From positions 124,001 to 188,000 of the forward strand of contig ML213509.1 in NCBI GenBank assembly GCA_004369045.1: a DNA stretch of 64,000 bases, read 5' to 3'. Source of the stretch: Heliocybe sulcata. Its lineage: Eukaryota > Basidiomycota > Agaricomycetes > Gloeophyllales > Gloeophyllaceae. Below, piece by piece: positions 10,391-21,322 of this stretch; position 1 is the first letter of the stretch; the number at the start of each line of letters is the position of its first letter. The notes beneath the pieces were generated by a model. That model made no database searches. It was given only the letters and a program-made list of their open reading frames with translations, and was not told the DNA's origin. A program made the translations under genes and the position numbers.

Positions 10391-11602
10391 ATGTCTACAA
10401 AAATTCTGTCACTACAAGGAAAGGGCCTTAAGCTCGACACCAGAGCCGATATTGAGCCTTATCTGAAGGACGCCGATGCTCCAACACTGGAGGAAATTCA
10501 TTTGGGCGGAAACACGCTCGGTGTAGAAGCGTCGAAAGCATTGGGGGAGTTCCTATCGAAAGCAACATCACTAAAGGTGAGTATACATGTTTTTATCTCA
10601 GCAAAGGTACTGATCAGTGCCTTCAAGGTGGCAGACTTCGCGGACATTTTCACCGGTCGACTCATCTCCGAAATCCCTCTCGCGCTCGAAGCCATCTGCA
10701 CGCCACTCATCGACAAAACCTCTCTCGTCGAGATCAACCTCTCCGACAACGCCTTCGGCGGGCGCTCCGTCGACCCCATGCTTCCCTTCCTCACGCACAA
10801 CCGCTCCTTCCGTGTCCTCAAGCTGAACAACAACGGGCTCGGTCCCGCGGGCGGCGCCGCCATTGCCGACGCGCTTCTCGAATCCGCTGAGTTGAGTAAG
10901 AAGGCGGGCAAGCAGAGCAACCTGCGCACGATCGTGTGCGGGCGGAACCGTCTCGAGAACGGCTCGGCGCCGTCGTGGGCGAAGGCGATCGCGGCGCACG
11001 GGCTGCTCGAGGAGGTGCGCATGCCCCAGAACGGGATCCGCATGGAGGGCATCGTCGCGCTCGCGGGCGGGCTAGCCAAGAACGCAAAGCTTCAGAATCT
11101 CGATCTGCAAGACAACACGTTCTCGGCGGCGGGCTCGAAAGCGATGGCGGCGGCTCTGGCGTCCTGGGCAGACCTCGAGACGCTGAACTTCTCAGACTGC
11201 GTGCTCTCGGATGAGGGCGAGGTGCCCGAGATTGTCGATGCGCTTATGGAGGGATCGAATCCGAAGCTTCGGGACTTGTTCCTGCAAAATAACAACTTGG
11301 AGGGCAAGACGCTCGCACGTCTGGCCGAAGGAATCCCCATGAAGCTTGCCGCACTCAAATCCCTCGAGCTGCAATGGAACGATATCGAGGAAGACGACGA
11401 GAACATCCAGGAGCTTGGCGATCTCCTGAAGGCGCGCGGCGGTAAGCTCTCCCTGGCAGACGAAGACGAGGAGGACGAAGACGAAGAGGACAAGGAAGAG
11501 GCCGAGGAGGAGGAAGAAGCGACTAAGGAAGGGGAGCCTGTCGCAGACAAGGCCACAGACGACGCACTGGCGGACATGATGAGCAAGGTCGCCATTCGGT
11601 GA
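10391..11602 (+). CDS. rna1: Ran GTPase-activating protein (RanGAP, leucine-rich repeat)
   Basis: Two exons (10391-10576 and 10628-11602) give 386 residues, about the length of fission yeast Rna1. Leucine-rich repeats fill most of the protein. FADIFTGR ends at Arg73, matching the catalytic arginine of the family. CGRNRLENGS and LDLQDNTF are near-exact family landmarks. An Asp/Glu-rich tail starts near residue 340, encoded by a purine-rich run at 11455-11530. The protein stimulates GTP hydrolysis by Ran in the cytoplasm and so sets the direction of nuclear transport. The 51-base intron has no in-frame stop, so retention would insert 17 residues just before the catalytic loop. The gene converges on the MLP1/TPR gene, which encodes another nuclear transport component. 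The assignment is strong. Confidence 0.95.
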   Translation: MSTKILSLQGKGLKLDTRADIEPYLKDADAPTLEEIHLGGNTLGVEASKALGEFLSKATSLKVSIHVFISAKVLISAFKVADFADIFTGRLISEIPLALEAICTPLIDKTSLVEINLSDNAFGGRSVDPMLPFLTHNRSFRVLKLNNNGLGPAGGAAIADALLESAELSKKAGKQSNLRTIVCGRNRLENGSAPSWAKAIAAHGLLEEVRMPQNGIRMEGIVALAGGLAKNAKLQNLDLQDNTFSAAGSKAMAAALASWADLETLNFSDCVLSDEGEVPEIVDALMEGSNPKLRDLFLQNNNLEGKTLARLAEGIPMKLAALKSLELQWNDIEEDDENIQELGDLLKARGGKLSLADEDEEDEDEEDKEEAEEEEEATKEGEPVADKATDDALADMMSKVAIR

Positions 11603-11859
11603 CGCTTCTAACATTTTCTAGGTAATCTGCTTTCTTCTTGCTTGTAGTGATATAAGGTATACCAGGGCATCAGGCTGATAGCAAAGACGGATCTCTTGTA
11701 GAGTAGAATAACAATTCACATTACACTGTAGCTTTCTCAAACTTGATTCTGAATGGCAGTCGCATCCGACTCGGCCAGAGCATTGCGTATAATATACAAA
11801 TATGCGGTAATGTTACAAGTACAAGAAACACGTCCGAGACCATAAAATATGAACGCACA

Positions 11860-14800
11860 CTAACTTGCAGGCGTATCTCGCCTTAACTTCACTGGCGGTT
11901 TACTCGTTGCTGCCGTGGCAGGCGCAGCAGTTGCACCGCCATCAGCTCCGTCTGTGCTTTTTATCCGCTTCGCTAGTGCATCCTCGCCTCCTTCTCCATC
12001 GTCCCTGGCGCGCTTGCCAGCAGCACCCATAATCGAGACACCTCCCGTAGTTGCTGGGGCTGGGGCTGCTGGGGCAGCGCCACGACCTCGAATCGCCAGT
12101 CCTCCTCGGGCAGGAGCTGTGCCTCGAGCACGCGCGGTACCCCGTCCACGTGCCGCGGCTGCACCTTCTGCTCCAGCAGGTGCACCAACAGTAGAAGCCC
12201 TACGAACGGGCGCAGTCGCCGTGCTGGAGCCAGAATGGCTCGCAGCAGCTGCCGCCGCCGTGGCAGCCCGCGTCGCTGGGGCCGTTGCTGCCTTGGGAGC
12301 GACTGGTGGTTTCGTTGCTGGCGCGGCACTTCCTGATGTCAATCCTGACGTTGATGGTGCTTCAGGGACCAAGCCTGCCTTCTTCCACTCGAGAATCTGT
12401 GCCTCCAGCTCCTTCAACTTGCCCTGCGCCCGGACTAGCTGCGAGTCCTTGATCTTGCTCTTTATCGCCTGCTCCTGCCGCCCACGCTCCACAGCTGCAG
12501 CGATCTCCTGAGCGTGTGTCTCCTTCAGCTTCTCTTCGTGCTCCTTAACTGCAGCAGCAATGGCGGCTTCACGGTCGGTATCAGAGAGCTCGCCTTCTTG
12601 TCCGGATCCGGCAGTGGCGACAGCTTCTGCTTTCGCCGCCTCAACAGCGGCTTTCAGGTCCCCTTCGAATTGAGCTTTAAGACGTTCCTCCAGAGCACGT
12701 AACTCCTCCGCATGTTGTGAAGCAACGTCTTCGGAGGTAGAGGAGCTGGCGGGCATCTCACCCTTCGCCTTTTCGACTGCTGCAGCGACGGCGGCTTCTT
12801 TTTGAGCAGTCGCCTTCTGGCTGTCAGCAAGCCGAGCTTTCTGAAGATCCTGTATCCGGGCCTGGAACTTCTCCTATTGGAAGATATGTCAGCTTCATAT
12901 TCCAGATGGGGAGGGACTCCGCATACGTTAGAGGACCGGATGTTCTGTATTTCTTCCATAGCTTTCCTGGCCTGTTCTTTGGCAGCCTACGACATACGAA
13001 TCAATTAGACAAACACTTACACCCACGTTAGAGAGTGATCTTACCTCGGCATCGGCCTTCGCTGCATCTAACGCCTTCGCGAGATCAGCCTTTTCCAGTT
13101 CCCATTGAGCCCTCGCTGCCTCGAGATCCGGTGCGCTACCAGGTTCGGCGACTGTCACAGATGTTGACTCCCTCTCAGACAATAATTTGTCCCGCTCCTC
13201 GCGGATGGCAGTCTAGAGGGAAGATACTCATCAAACAGGAATATCCAAGAGTTGTTCATTTGACATACCAAGACGGTTGTTTGTTCAGCAATCTGCACGA
13301 CAAGAGCATCGACCTGTTCCGCCTTTACCCTCGCATCTGCGAGGGCCGTCTCCAAAGAGGATTTCTCTTGCTGCAGAGTCTGCAGTTGATCCGACAGTGC
13401 TTGGTCTTCGGTGGCAGTCACAGCTTGCGATTGTGCTTGAAGAGCATCACGCTCCTCCGTGAGCTTCTCAATCTGCCCTCGCAGCTCCCCCATACTAGCT
13501 TCTAGACGCTCTTTCTCCTCCTTCCACTGGGTAAATCTCTGCTTGTAGATGTTGTTATTTTTGCGACCGGTATCCTGTAAAGTGCGGAGCTTGGCCTCAG
13601 CCTCTTCAAGCTTTATTTACAAAATGGATCAGGATACTTCCACTTCCGTGATACGACCAAAGCTCACCTTCTTTGAGCCTCGTTCATCATGCTCAGCAAT
13701 TGCCTGACTCAGCTGGGCCTTCTCCGATTCTAGCTGGGCAATCTGCTCTTTGAGAGACTGCATCTCCGCGGGATCGATACGATCATACTGGAATTATACA
13801 GGTTAGCTCCCAACGGACCAGTTAGTAGTGGAAGTACATACCTTAGTCAATAGCTGGGCGTTGCGCTCCTGCCACCTGCGGCTCTCTTCTTCAAGTCGCC
13901 TGATCTGAAGATCTTTCGCTCCGAGCTCAGCGCGCAGGGTGCGAAGTTCCTCTTGAGCAGGTTCGAGCTGAGCCGTAAGTTCCCTCAGGCGAGCATCGAG
14001 CTCGTTGGCTCGTCTGGTCTGGGCTTCACAATCCGCGCGCAGGGTAGCATTGCTTTCCCTAAGGATCGATAATTGATTGATACGCTCGAGAAGCTCCGCG
14101 TGCTGGGCTTCTGACGTTGCAGTTTGCACAGCACGCTCGCGTTCCTGATATGCGTCAGATTATACAATGGCGAGAGAGCGCATGTGGACTTACCTCCGAG
14201 AGGGCTACTCGGGTGCTTTCTAGCTGATGATTCAGGTGCTCAATCTGAGTCTTGAGCCGCAAATTCTCCTGCTTGCTCAACTCGAGTTGGAGGTCCACAA
14301 TCTCCTTCTCTTTACGGAGGTACGCGACGACCGAGCGCAACTCTGTAAGTTTGACATCAGATTCCGCTGCTTCGCCTTCGCCAGAAGGCACAGAGGTAGA
14401 TCCCTCGGAAGCAGCCTTGATACGAGCTGCTTGCGTACTGACAGACTCGAGGTGTTGATGGAGGATACTGTTCTGTGCTGCAAGATCCTTGCATCTAGTA
14501 TTGTATTCCTGATTAATATTCCGCCACGACGGGGTGAAATAACGCAAACCTCGCGTGCAAGTCAGTCACTTCCTTGTCGAGAGCCTCTTTCTGCTGCTTC
14601 CAGCTATCTTCTGACGATGCTAATTTCGCCTTGGCGGTCTCTGCAGCGGCGAGAGCATCCCGTACAGTAGCCTGGGTGGCACCGAGCTGGTTCTTGAGAT
14701 TCTCCACCTGCTTGATGGTCTCAGCGTGAACGATGACCTCCCGCGAATATCTCTCCTCAGCGGCCTTGATACGTTGCTCCAACTCTCGGACTTCAGTCTC

Positions 14801-17800
14801 CCTTGAGCTGCGATCCGTCTCCGAATTCTTCTCGGCAGTCGTGATGTCAATGATAGTCTCCTCCAGCGTCCTCTTATCAGTGAGCCAGGCTGTACGCTCA
14901 GTGGCAAGAGTCTGTTCAGCTTCATGTTGCTTCAAGGTGGCAACTCGTAGCTCTTCCTGAGCAGTCTGGACCTGCTCACGGAAAGCATTACAGTCCGACT
15001 GCAAATAATGGGTGATGAGTGTTGCGGGGCACTGCAGTACGCGACGTGCTTACCTCAAGTCTAGCCAACTGAGCTTCACTAGTTGCCTTGAACTCATCGT
15101 GGGTCGCGCTTAAGGTCGCAAGAGCCGTCTCGTTTGCTTGGCTGATCTCTTGGAACTGTGCGACGTTGCTCCTTGCATTCGCAAGATCCACTTCTGAAAC
15201 CTTCAACGCCGATCTGATGGGATATACCGAATGTCAGACATGACCGCAATAGCATTGCCTTGCATTCGTACCGCAGGTCCGCAACCTCTGCTTCTAGTTG
15301 CTGCTCACGGCTCATGCCCTCATCGGTGCGAGCGGCAACGCCATTGACGGGAGCAGATCTCCGTTCATATACAGCTAGTTTCTCCTCGTTTCCCCGAAGC
15401 TGCCGTGTGAAATCATCCAAGCGCTCCTGATGGTGCTTGTTGCTTGTTTCGGCAGCAACTAGAGACTCGCGAGTCTTGGACAGGTCTTGCAACTAAGAGA
15501 GAGAGAGGACAGTCAGTCAGAACCAACGGGCAAGCGGAGAAAAACTCCTACGGTCTTGTCGAGACGGGTCTGGAGGTCCTTCAACTCGACGTCCTTCTGC
15601 AGGCTCAGATGGCGGACGTTCTCACGTTCATGGGACAACTGAGTACGAAGGTCCTCACTATACGTTTGAGATGAGCGTGAATGGACCAAACGCACAATTA
15701 CAGACGAAACTCACGTCTGCGTTTCCAGCATGTGGATCTGACTCTCCAATCGCCGACGATCGTTCTGCCCTGATTGTTCCAAATCAAGATGCATTCTCTG
15801 CACATTAGACATCAAATCTGAGAGCTGAGACCGCTCCATCGTAAGCGCCTTGTTTTCCTCAACTAACCGCAGTTGGACACTCTAACGAATGAATACGAAC
15901 ATGTAAGGCATTAGGGGAAGCCTGAGGTCGTCGACGTGCTCACCTCCCAAATCTTCTTCTCCGCACGGAGATTGGCGCACTCATTCCTAAGTTGCTCAAC
16001 GCGACTGTTTGCCGTAGCAAGATCTTCTGAGAGTCGGTTGCATTCAATATCGACACGAGTATACTGGTCGAGCAGTTGTCTGTTGCGGCTGTGCAGACTC
16101 TCAAGCTCCCGATTCTGGATGTTGTACTGTTCCTGTGCCATGCGGTGGCGGTCTACACAAGCGTCAGTGTAAGAGGTGCGACATAGCGCTTGAATGCACT
16201 CACCAGAGAGATATTCAACCTTCGCATTCGCCTTCGCCAACTCAGCCGACAACCGATGGGACTCTTTCTGCGCCGCAAATGCCTCTTCCCTCAGCTTATC
16301 CACATCAATGCCCATCTCATGCCGGTACGCATCAAACTGTCTCTGCACCTCCGCTAGCTCCCTCGCCATATCCGCCTCCTTGGCGTTCCCATTAATCGTC
16401 ACAGGCGGGGGCATCTCCCCAACGACATGGGAGTGTCCATCACCCGTACGCGAGAGCATTGCCCTCAGCGCATCCCGTTCCTTGATGTATGCCTGCACCG
16501 TGATCTCATGGCTCCTCTTCTGGCTCTCCAGCTTCGCCTCCAACTGCTGTATCGCATCGTGCGCCTCTCGGATCGCCTCATGCTGTTCCGCTTCCATTGT
16601 CGCCCGATAGTCCCTCTCCTCTGCCTCAAGCTTCTGTCCTAGCTCGCGCGTGATCTTCAGAAGACGCATGTTCTGCTGCTGCAGCGCGCCGATCGAGCGG
16701 AAGAGCACGAGGTTGTTCGTAATTACTTCCTCGATGTTCTCTGCTGGCGCCGTGCTCTGGTCTTGTTCAAGTTGTCTGTCATCGGGGAGCAGGGGATCTT
16801 CCTTGCGAGCGATGTCCTTCAGCAGATGCTGCACTTGCCGTCCCAGATCGTCGAGCTGCTGCTGCAAGAGCTCGTTCTCCTTATTGGTCTTGCTCAGCTT
16901 CTGAGATGCCTCCCGAGCGTGCGACGCCTCCTGGTCCCGTTCAGCGATCGTTTCGGCGAGTTGAGCTGCGAGTTGAGCGGCTTCGGACTGCAGCCGCTCG
17001 TATTCTAACCGTTGTTCTGTGAGGATTGGTGTCTGGAAGTGAATCAGTAAGGGCGAAATAGAGGCCAGCCTGGAGACGTACCCTCTCCTCGATCTGCGCC
17101 AATATCCTCGCCATGGTCCTCTCCATCTCCTCCGATTCTACGCACTTTCTCGCGTATTCGTCCTGCAACTTGACGTAATCCGTGTACACCTCCGTGAACG
17201 TCTTACCCGACCTCTGTACTCGGCTGGCCAAGCTGACAGTCGGGCTCAACCCTGTCATACTCTCTGGAACAATGCTCGACATTCCACCCCGCCTGGGCGT
17301 CGCAAGGACACTAGGTGTACCAGGTGTACCTGGCGCGCTGACACTCGTCAGAGGAAGAGGCAGCTCACCCGTCCCCATCCTCTCCACGACTTCCTCTAAC
17401 TGAACAGCCCTCTTCTCCGCCTCCTCGGCGCGCCTCCGCTCACGCTCAATCGCCTCTCTCAGCACATTCTCCCTCCTCTCCGCCTTCTCCCCGACCTGCG
17501 CCCACTCACGCTCCAGGTTCTCGACAACGTCCCGCGCCTGCTCATCGCGCTCCTCCATGATGGCCATCAGCCGCCGCAGATTCGCGGCCTCGCTAGAGTA
17601 GCTCGCCTCCTGCTCTGCGAGACGCCCAGTGAGCTCCTGTACGCGCGCCTGCGCTTGCGATAGCTGGTGGGCCTGAGCAGCGTGTGCGGACTGCAAGGCC
17701 TTGAAGGTGCTCTCGACCGAGGCGTGCGTCTGCGTGAGCGCGTCGTGTTCGGCCTGCAGCTCCGCGAGCTCAGCATGCTTCGTACGCCTGTACCTAGCAA

Positions 17801-18619
17801 ATTCCTCGGTCTTGGTTGTCAATTCAGCGGAGGTGCGCTCGAACTCTTCCTTGGCGAGCGTCAGTTGCTGGGTGAGCGAGTCGACCTTGAATTTCGTGGA
17901 TGTCTCGGTGGAGCGTGCCTCACGGAGTTGAGCTTCGAGAGTTTGGTGCTCTTGACGCGCTTGACGTAGGTTCGTGCGCAGGGTCTGAATCTCCTGCTCG
18001 CGCTGCGCGCTGTCTTCCTTTAGTCTACTAACGACCAATACGAGGTCGCGTTTCTCCCGCTCCGTATCTTCGACGCGTTGACGCAGAGTGATGACTTCCG
18101 TCGACGATGAGCTCTGTGTGTTCGATAGATTTGCAATCTTATGCTCTAGTTCTCGGTTCTTTGCAGCTGCAACAAGGTCAAACATACATAAGGATTGTCT
18201 CTGATTTTAAACTCACCCAATTGATCCCTCTCCTCCTTCACTTGCTTCAGCTCCTTCTGTGCTGCTTCAACATTCGCGTCCGCCTCCTTTGCAGCGGTCT
18301 CTTTATCCTGTAGCGCCTGGTCGAGCTCGACATCCTTCCGCTCACTCTCTGCCCTCAGTTCCTCAACTTCTCTTTGTACAGCATCCAACTCCGAGACCTG
18401 CGCAAGCAAAAAGCGATAAAATGAGACAATAGCATCGGGATTCGGGTTCGTTAGTGGGACGTCGGGTAGTATACTGGACAGCGCGTCGTAGTCGATGTCC
18501 TCGGGGAGCTTCAACGCCAGAGTGACGCCAGCGTCGTCAGCGCCGGCTTGCGACGCCGACTCAGCGTGGTCTGATGACTCCGCTGCCGTCGTCTGCTTGC
18601 TTCGACGCGTCTTCACCAT
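11860..18619 (-). CDS. mlp1: TPR/MLP1-type nuclear pore basket protein
   Basis: Sixteen exons join in phase from the ATG at 18619 to TAG at 11860, giving 1978 residues; yeast Mlp1 has 1875. From the start the exons are 18217-18619, 17082-18166, 16204-17032, 15944-16152, 15715-15881, 15552-15657, 15272-15492, 15054-15213, 14550-14998, 14194-14494, 13842-14144, 13668-13787, 13269-13610, 13045-13212, 12927-12986 and 11860-12873. Almost the whole protein is heptad-rich coiled coil. Landmarks of the TPR family are YERLQSEAAQLAAQLAE near residue 500, EKKIWE at 837-842 followed by ENKALTMERSQL, LRESNATLR near 1338 and YDRIDP at 1412. The C-terminus is low-complexity Ala, Pro and Gly-Arg with VSIMGAAGKR. 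In yeasts these proteins form the nuclear basket, hold mRNA export and quality-control factors and anchor the SUMO protease Ulp1. It shares a 313-base divergent promoter region with MOB2. Confidence 0.93.
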
Positions 18620-18932
18620 TACGTCTGGCGGCGCAGAGGTGATATCGCGGATTTGGTTGGAACGAGTGGCAGATTCAACTTGAAGCGTGCCACAACGCCA
18701 CAAGGGACTTTCGCATCCCGCTCGAATATTCGTGGGAAGTCTTTCAACATTTCTGTTACCATTTGCGAGCGGGCTGGTATTCCCGCCAGGGCTGGGTACA
18801 AGTCTAGTGCTTCTGGGGGAGTGCTTTAGTGCAACGACCAATTATACCCCTCCTACACCGCTTAGCTCTCTGGTGTTTCTTCATTCCTTACGACGCGACT
18901 GCTGGCAAGGTTCTGCTCGGATCTAGCACGAC
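18620..18932. promoter_or_regulatory. Divergent promoter region between MLP1 and MOB2
   Basis: A gene-free 313-base interval lies between the two divergent starts at 18619 (minus) and 18933 (plus). An open minus-strand extension upstream of the MLP1 ATG exists but reads as leader, not as family sequence. No specific binding site is claimed. Confidence 0.5.
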
Positions 18933-19926
18933 ATGTCCTTCTTTAACTCAATTGGGTGTGCTCGTTTGTCGTATTGACGAGTTCGCAGTACTTACGCTGG
19001 CGGATATGCAGACGCTCTATGAAGGGGGCTCCTCGAGGTGGGCCCAATGATCACCCGCCCCGACGTCTAGCGGACGCTCACCAGCTGGACAGGTGCCGGT
19101 ACTCCGTCGAGCGGGCCAGCATCGCCGGTGTCTGGGACGTCTAAGCCTTTGTTTCTATGCAGCCCGTTCGTAGAGGCCGCCCTCGTTAAGGGAAACTTTA
19201 AGCCGATCGTGATGCTGCCGAAGTATGTCGAGGTGAATGAATGGGTGGCTTCAAATAGTGAGTGTTTGACCGGTGTTTGTCGGTGTGGTGTTGATGGGTC
19301 TTGTGTAGTCTTTGATTTCTACCAGAATATCAATATGTTCTATGGTGTTATTGCAGAGTGTTGTACGCAGGAGTCATGTCCGGCTATGTCTGCTGGTCCA
19401 CAGTATGTCCGTTTACCTGTTTTCTTCTGACTGCTATTGAGAAAATCACACGCGCCAGGCTTAACTACACTTGGATTAATCAAGATCGCAAGAGCGTGCA
19501 ACTCCCCGCACCAACATACATTGACTTTGTAATGACCTGGTGCCAGAACCTGTTTGATGACGAGACAGTCTTCCCCACCAAAGCAGGTACGCTTTCCTAG
19601 TTTCTCTTCCAACCCCACGTACTCTCTGAAAAAGTGTTGACATCGGCACCTCAGGCCGTGACTTCCCCCCAACATTCCCCTCCACGATCAAGCACGTCTA
19701 CCGACAGCTCCTCCGCGTCTTCGCGCACATCTACTACGCGCATTACCATCAGATCCTGCACCTCCGCTCCGAGCCGCACTTTAACTCGCTCTTTGCGCAC
19801 TTCCTCGCGTTCGGCCGCGAGTATGAGTTGCTTGATATCAAGGATGTCAAGGGCGCCCCGAACGCCCCGGTGGCGATTGGCCCACTGTGGGAGAGGTGGA
19901 AGGAGATGGGTACGCTAGAGGGTTGA
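18933..19926 (+). CDS. mob2: MOB-family kinase activator, MOB2-like
   Basis: Six exons (18933-18955, 19012-19037, 19093-19257, 19309-19402, 19459-19586, 19655-19926) encode 235 residues. The N-terminus MSFFNSIG is followed by a short Ser/Pro/Gly linker, then PFVEAALVKGNF, LPKYVEVNEWVA, CPAMSAGPQ, YTWINQDRK and LPAPTYIDFVMTW. These are Mob/phocein landmarks, with zinc-ligand Cys in AECCTQESCP and His in the later helices. The N-terminal Ser-rich leader and the KPLFLCSPFV segment resemble fission yeast Mob2 more than Mob1. Mob2 binds NDR/LATS kinases of the Cbk1/Orb6 type, which control polar growth. The linker first seemed to carry frameshifts, but a 55-base intron at 19038-19092 restores one frame. 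Mob1 versus Mob2 should be settled by a tree. Confidence 0.85.
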
Positions 19927-20145
19927 GAAGTGGTGCTGGTGAGGTTGTCGTCGCTTGATTCTACGACGTTACTTTCAATATTGGTTATCATTCTGGGACA
20001 CGGATCATCATGTAGAAAATACCGCCGCCGTAATAATACTTTCTGGGACCGGATCAAGCAATTTGTTGCTTTAACAACGATGATGCTTGCGTCAGAAGCA
20101 CCTGCACTTGGATGGGATCAGCGCTGAGCAGTGGACGTCTTTAGT

Positions 20146-21001
20146 TTACCGAGTCTCTGCTTTTCGTACAAGACTAAACTTGTCAACGACAATCTGAACT
20201 ATATCCTTCCATTCCGTCATAGCTCCCAATCCTAAGAACATCTTTAGAACTCATACGAAGTGCGAGATGTAAGACACCTACCAACATCCCCGCAAGCCAA
20301 GTTCTTCCCAATGGGCCCGACAACCTGATACTTCACCACCTCTTTCACAATGCGCAGATGCTCCGTTGTCAAGGGGTGCTCATACATGAGCGTGTTCATG
20401 GCGGGGAAGACGTACGTCGGTGTGCTAGGCGAGAGTGCGCGGAGTAGCGAGGTCTGCCATCCCCAATGACTATCTGTTCACCTGTTATCGTCAAGACTGA
20501 CGTAGGTCGTACGTACAACAAGATTGTCACACAATCCGTGGGCTATCTTCGATAGAGTATTGGCGGAGCAGGGCGCGATTAGGACGATATCTGCCCAGCG
20601 GCGCAGCTCGATGTGGAGAATGGGGTCTCCGATGCGATAGCCTCCCTAAAGAACGGATCACTTAGTGAGGAATATAATGGACCACTAATGATAGGAGTAA
20701 CGTACTGTCCACTCATCCTCATCCTTCCACACCCGTGATCCTGCCTTTTCGATATCGGCGGCATCGAAGAAGACAAGCGAGGCTTTCGTAGACACAACCT
20801 CTATTTTGACATTCTGATACTGCGGTCAAATTTCATCAGCCTTGTGAACTTTGGAGTGTCAAAAGACAGACAGACATGCAGCAGCTCCGCGACGATGAGA
20901 GGCGCCTTGATGGACGCCACGCTCCCGGTGGTTATCAAAAGGATGTGGGTGTGACCTTCTGATTTCTCGGTTTCCGCAACAAACCTCTTGAGCAAAGTCA
21001 T
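20146..21001 (-). CDS. Phosphopantothenoylcysteine decarboxylase (HFCD flavoprotein)
   Basis: Five exons (20876-21001, 20706-20819, 20517-20645, 20282-20453, 20146-20231) give 208 residues. The enzyme removes CO2 from 4'-phosphopantothenoylcysteine in coenzyme A synthesis, using FMN. The N-terminal ILLITTGSVASIKAP is the flavin-binding beginning of the family. His91 in ILHIELRRW, the PAMN motif ending at Asn143 and Cys177 in ACGDVG match the catalytic His, Asn and Cys of plant HAL3. The length is close to the plant and human single-domain enzymes and lacks the long acidic arms of budding yeast Sis2/Vhs3. It converges on MOB2 and is divergent from the F-box-like gene. Strong assignment; no oddities beyond the usual short introns. 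Confidence 0.92.
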
Positions 21002-21322
21002 AACTCAGAAATCAATCAATCTCGAGTTCCTAGTCTTCTCCAAGCTGAACGCTGAAGCATCTTGGAGGGGATGTCCTTCAGCCACAGCCACACTGCGCGT
21101 GACAGCAGGCAACTGTGACAGCATCTTATGCTTGTTTCCACGTGCCTTTGACGCGTCGACTTAAGGCGCAGCGGAGATCGAATCCGTGGTTGTCCTTTCC
21201 CTCCTCCCGCTACCACCAATCCCGGCGACACCGTCCACGCCCGCTCTACCTACACCAGTCTACGTTCCTTTTAACGACGTTCTTTAGGCACTTTCACTCA
21301 GCCGATACCTCCGAATTCCATC
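21002..21322. promoter_or_regulatory. Divergent promoter region of the decarboxylase and F-box-like genes
   Basis: A gene-free interval of 321 bases lies between starts at 21001 (minus) and 21323 (plus). It contains CACGTG at 21140-21145 and ACGCGT at 21151-21156 close together. Both are common short sites, so function is only possible, not shown. Confidence 0.4.

Noticed and set aside
16135-16904. Plus-strand open frames inside the MLP1 gene
   Set aside because: They are shadows of the coiled-coil coding strand; the minus strand carries clear family motifs through the same bases.
19012-19092. Apparent double frameshift in the Ser/Pro linker of MOB2
   Set aside because: Two frames looked coding in turn, but a 55-base intron at 19038-19092 with a gtgggc donor, ctcac branch site and cag acceptor gives one clean frame.
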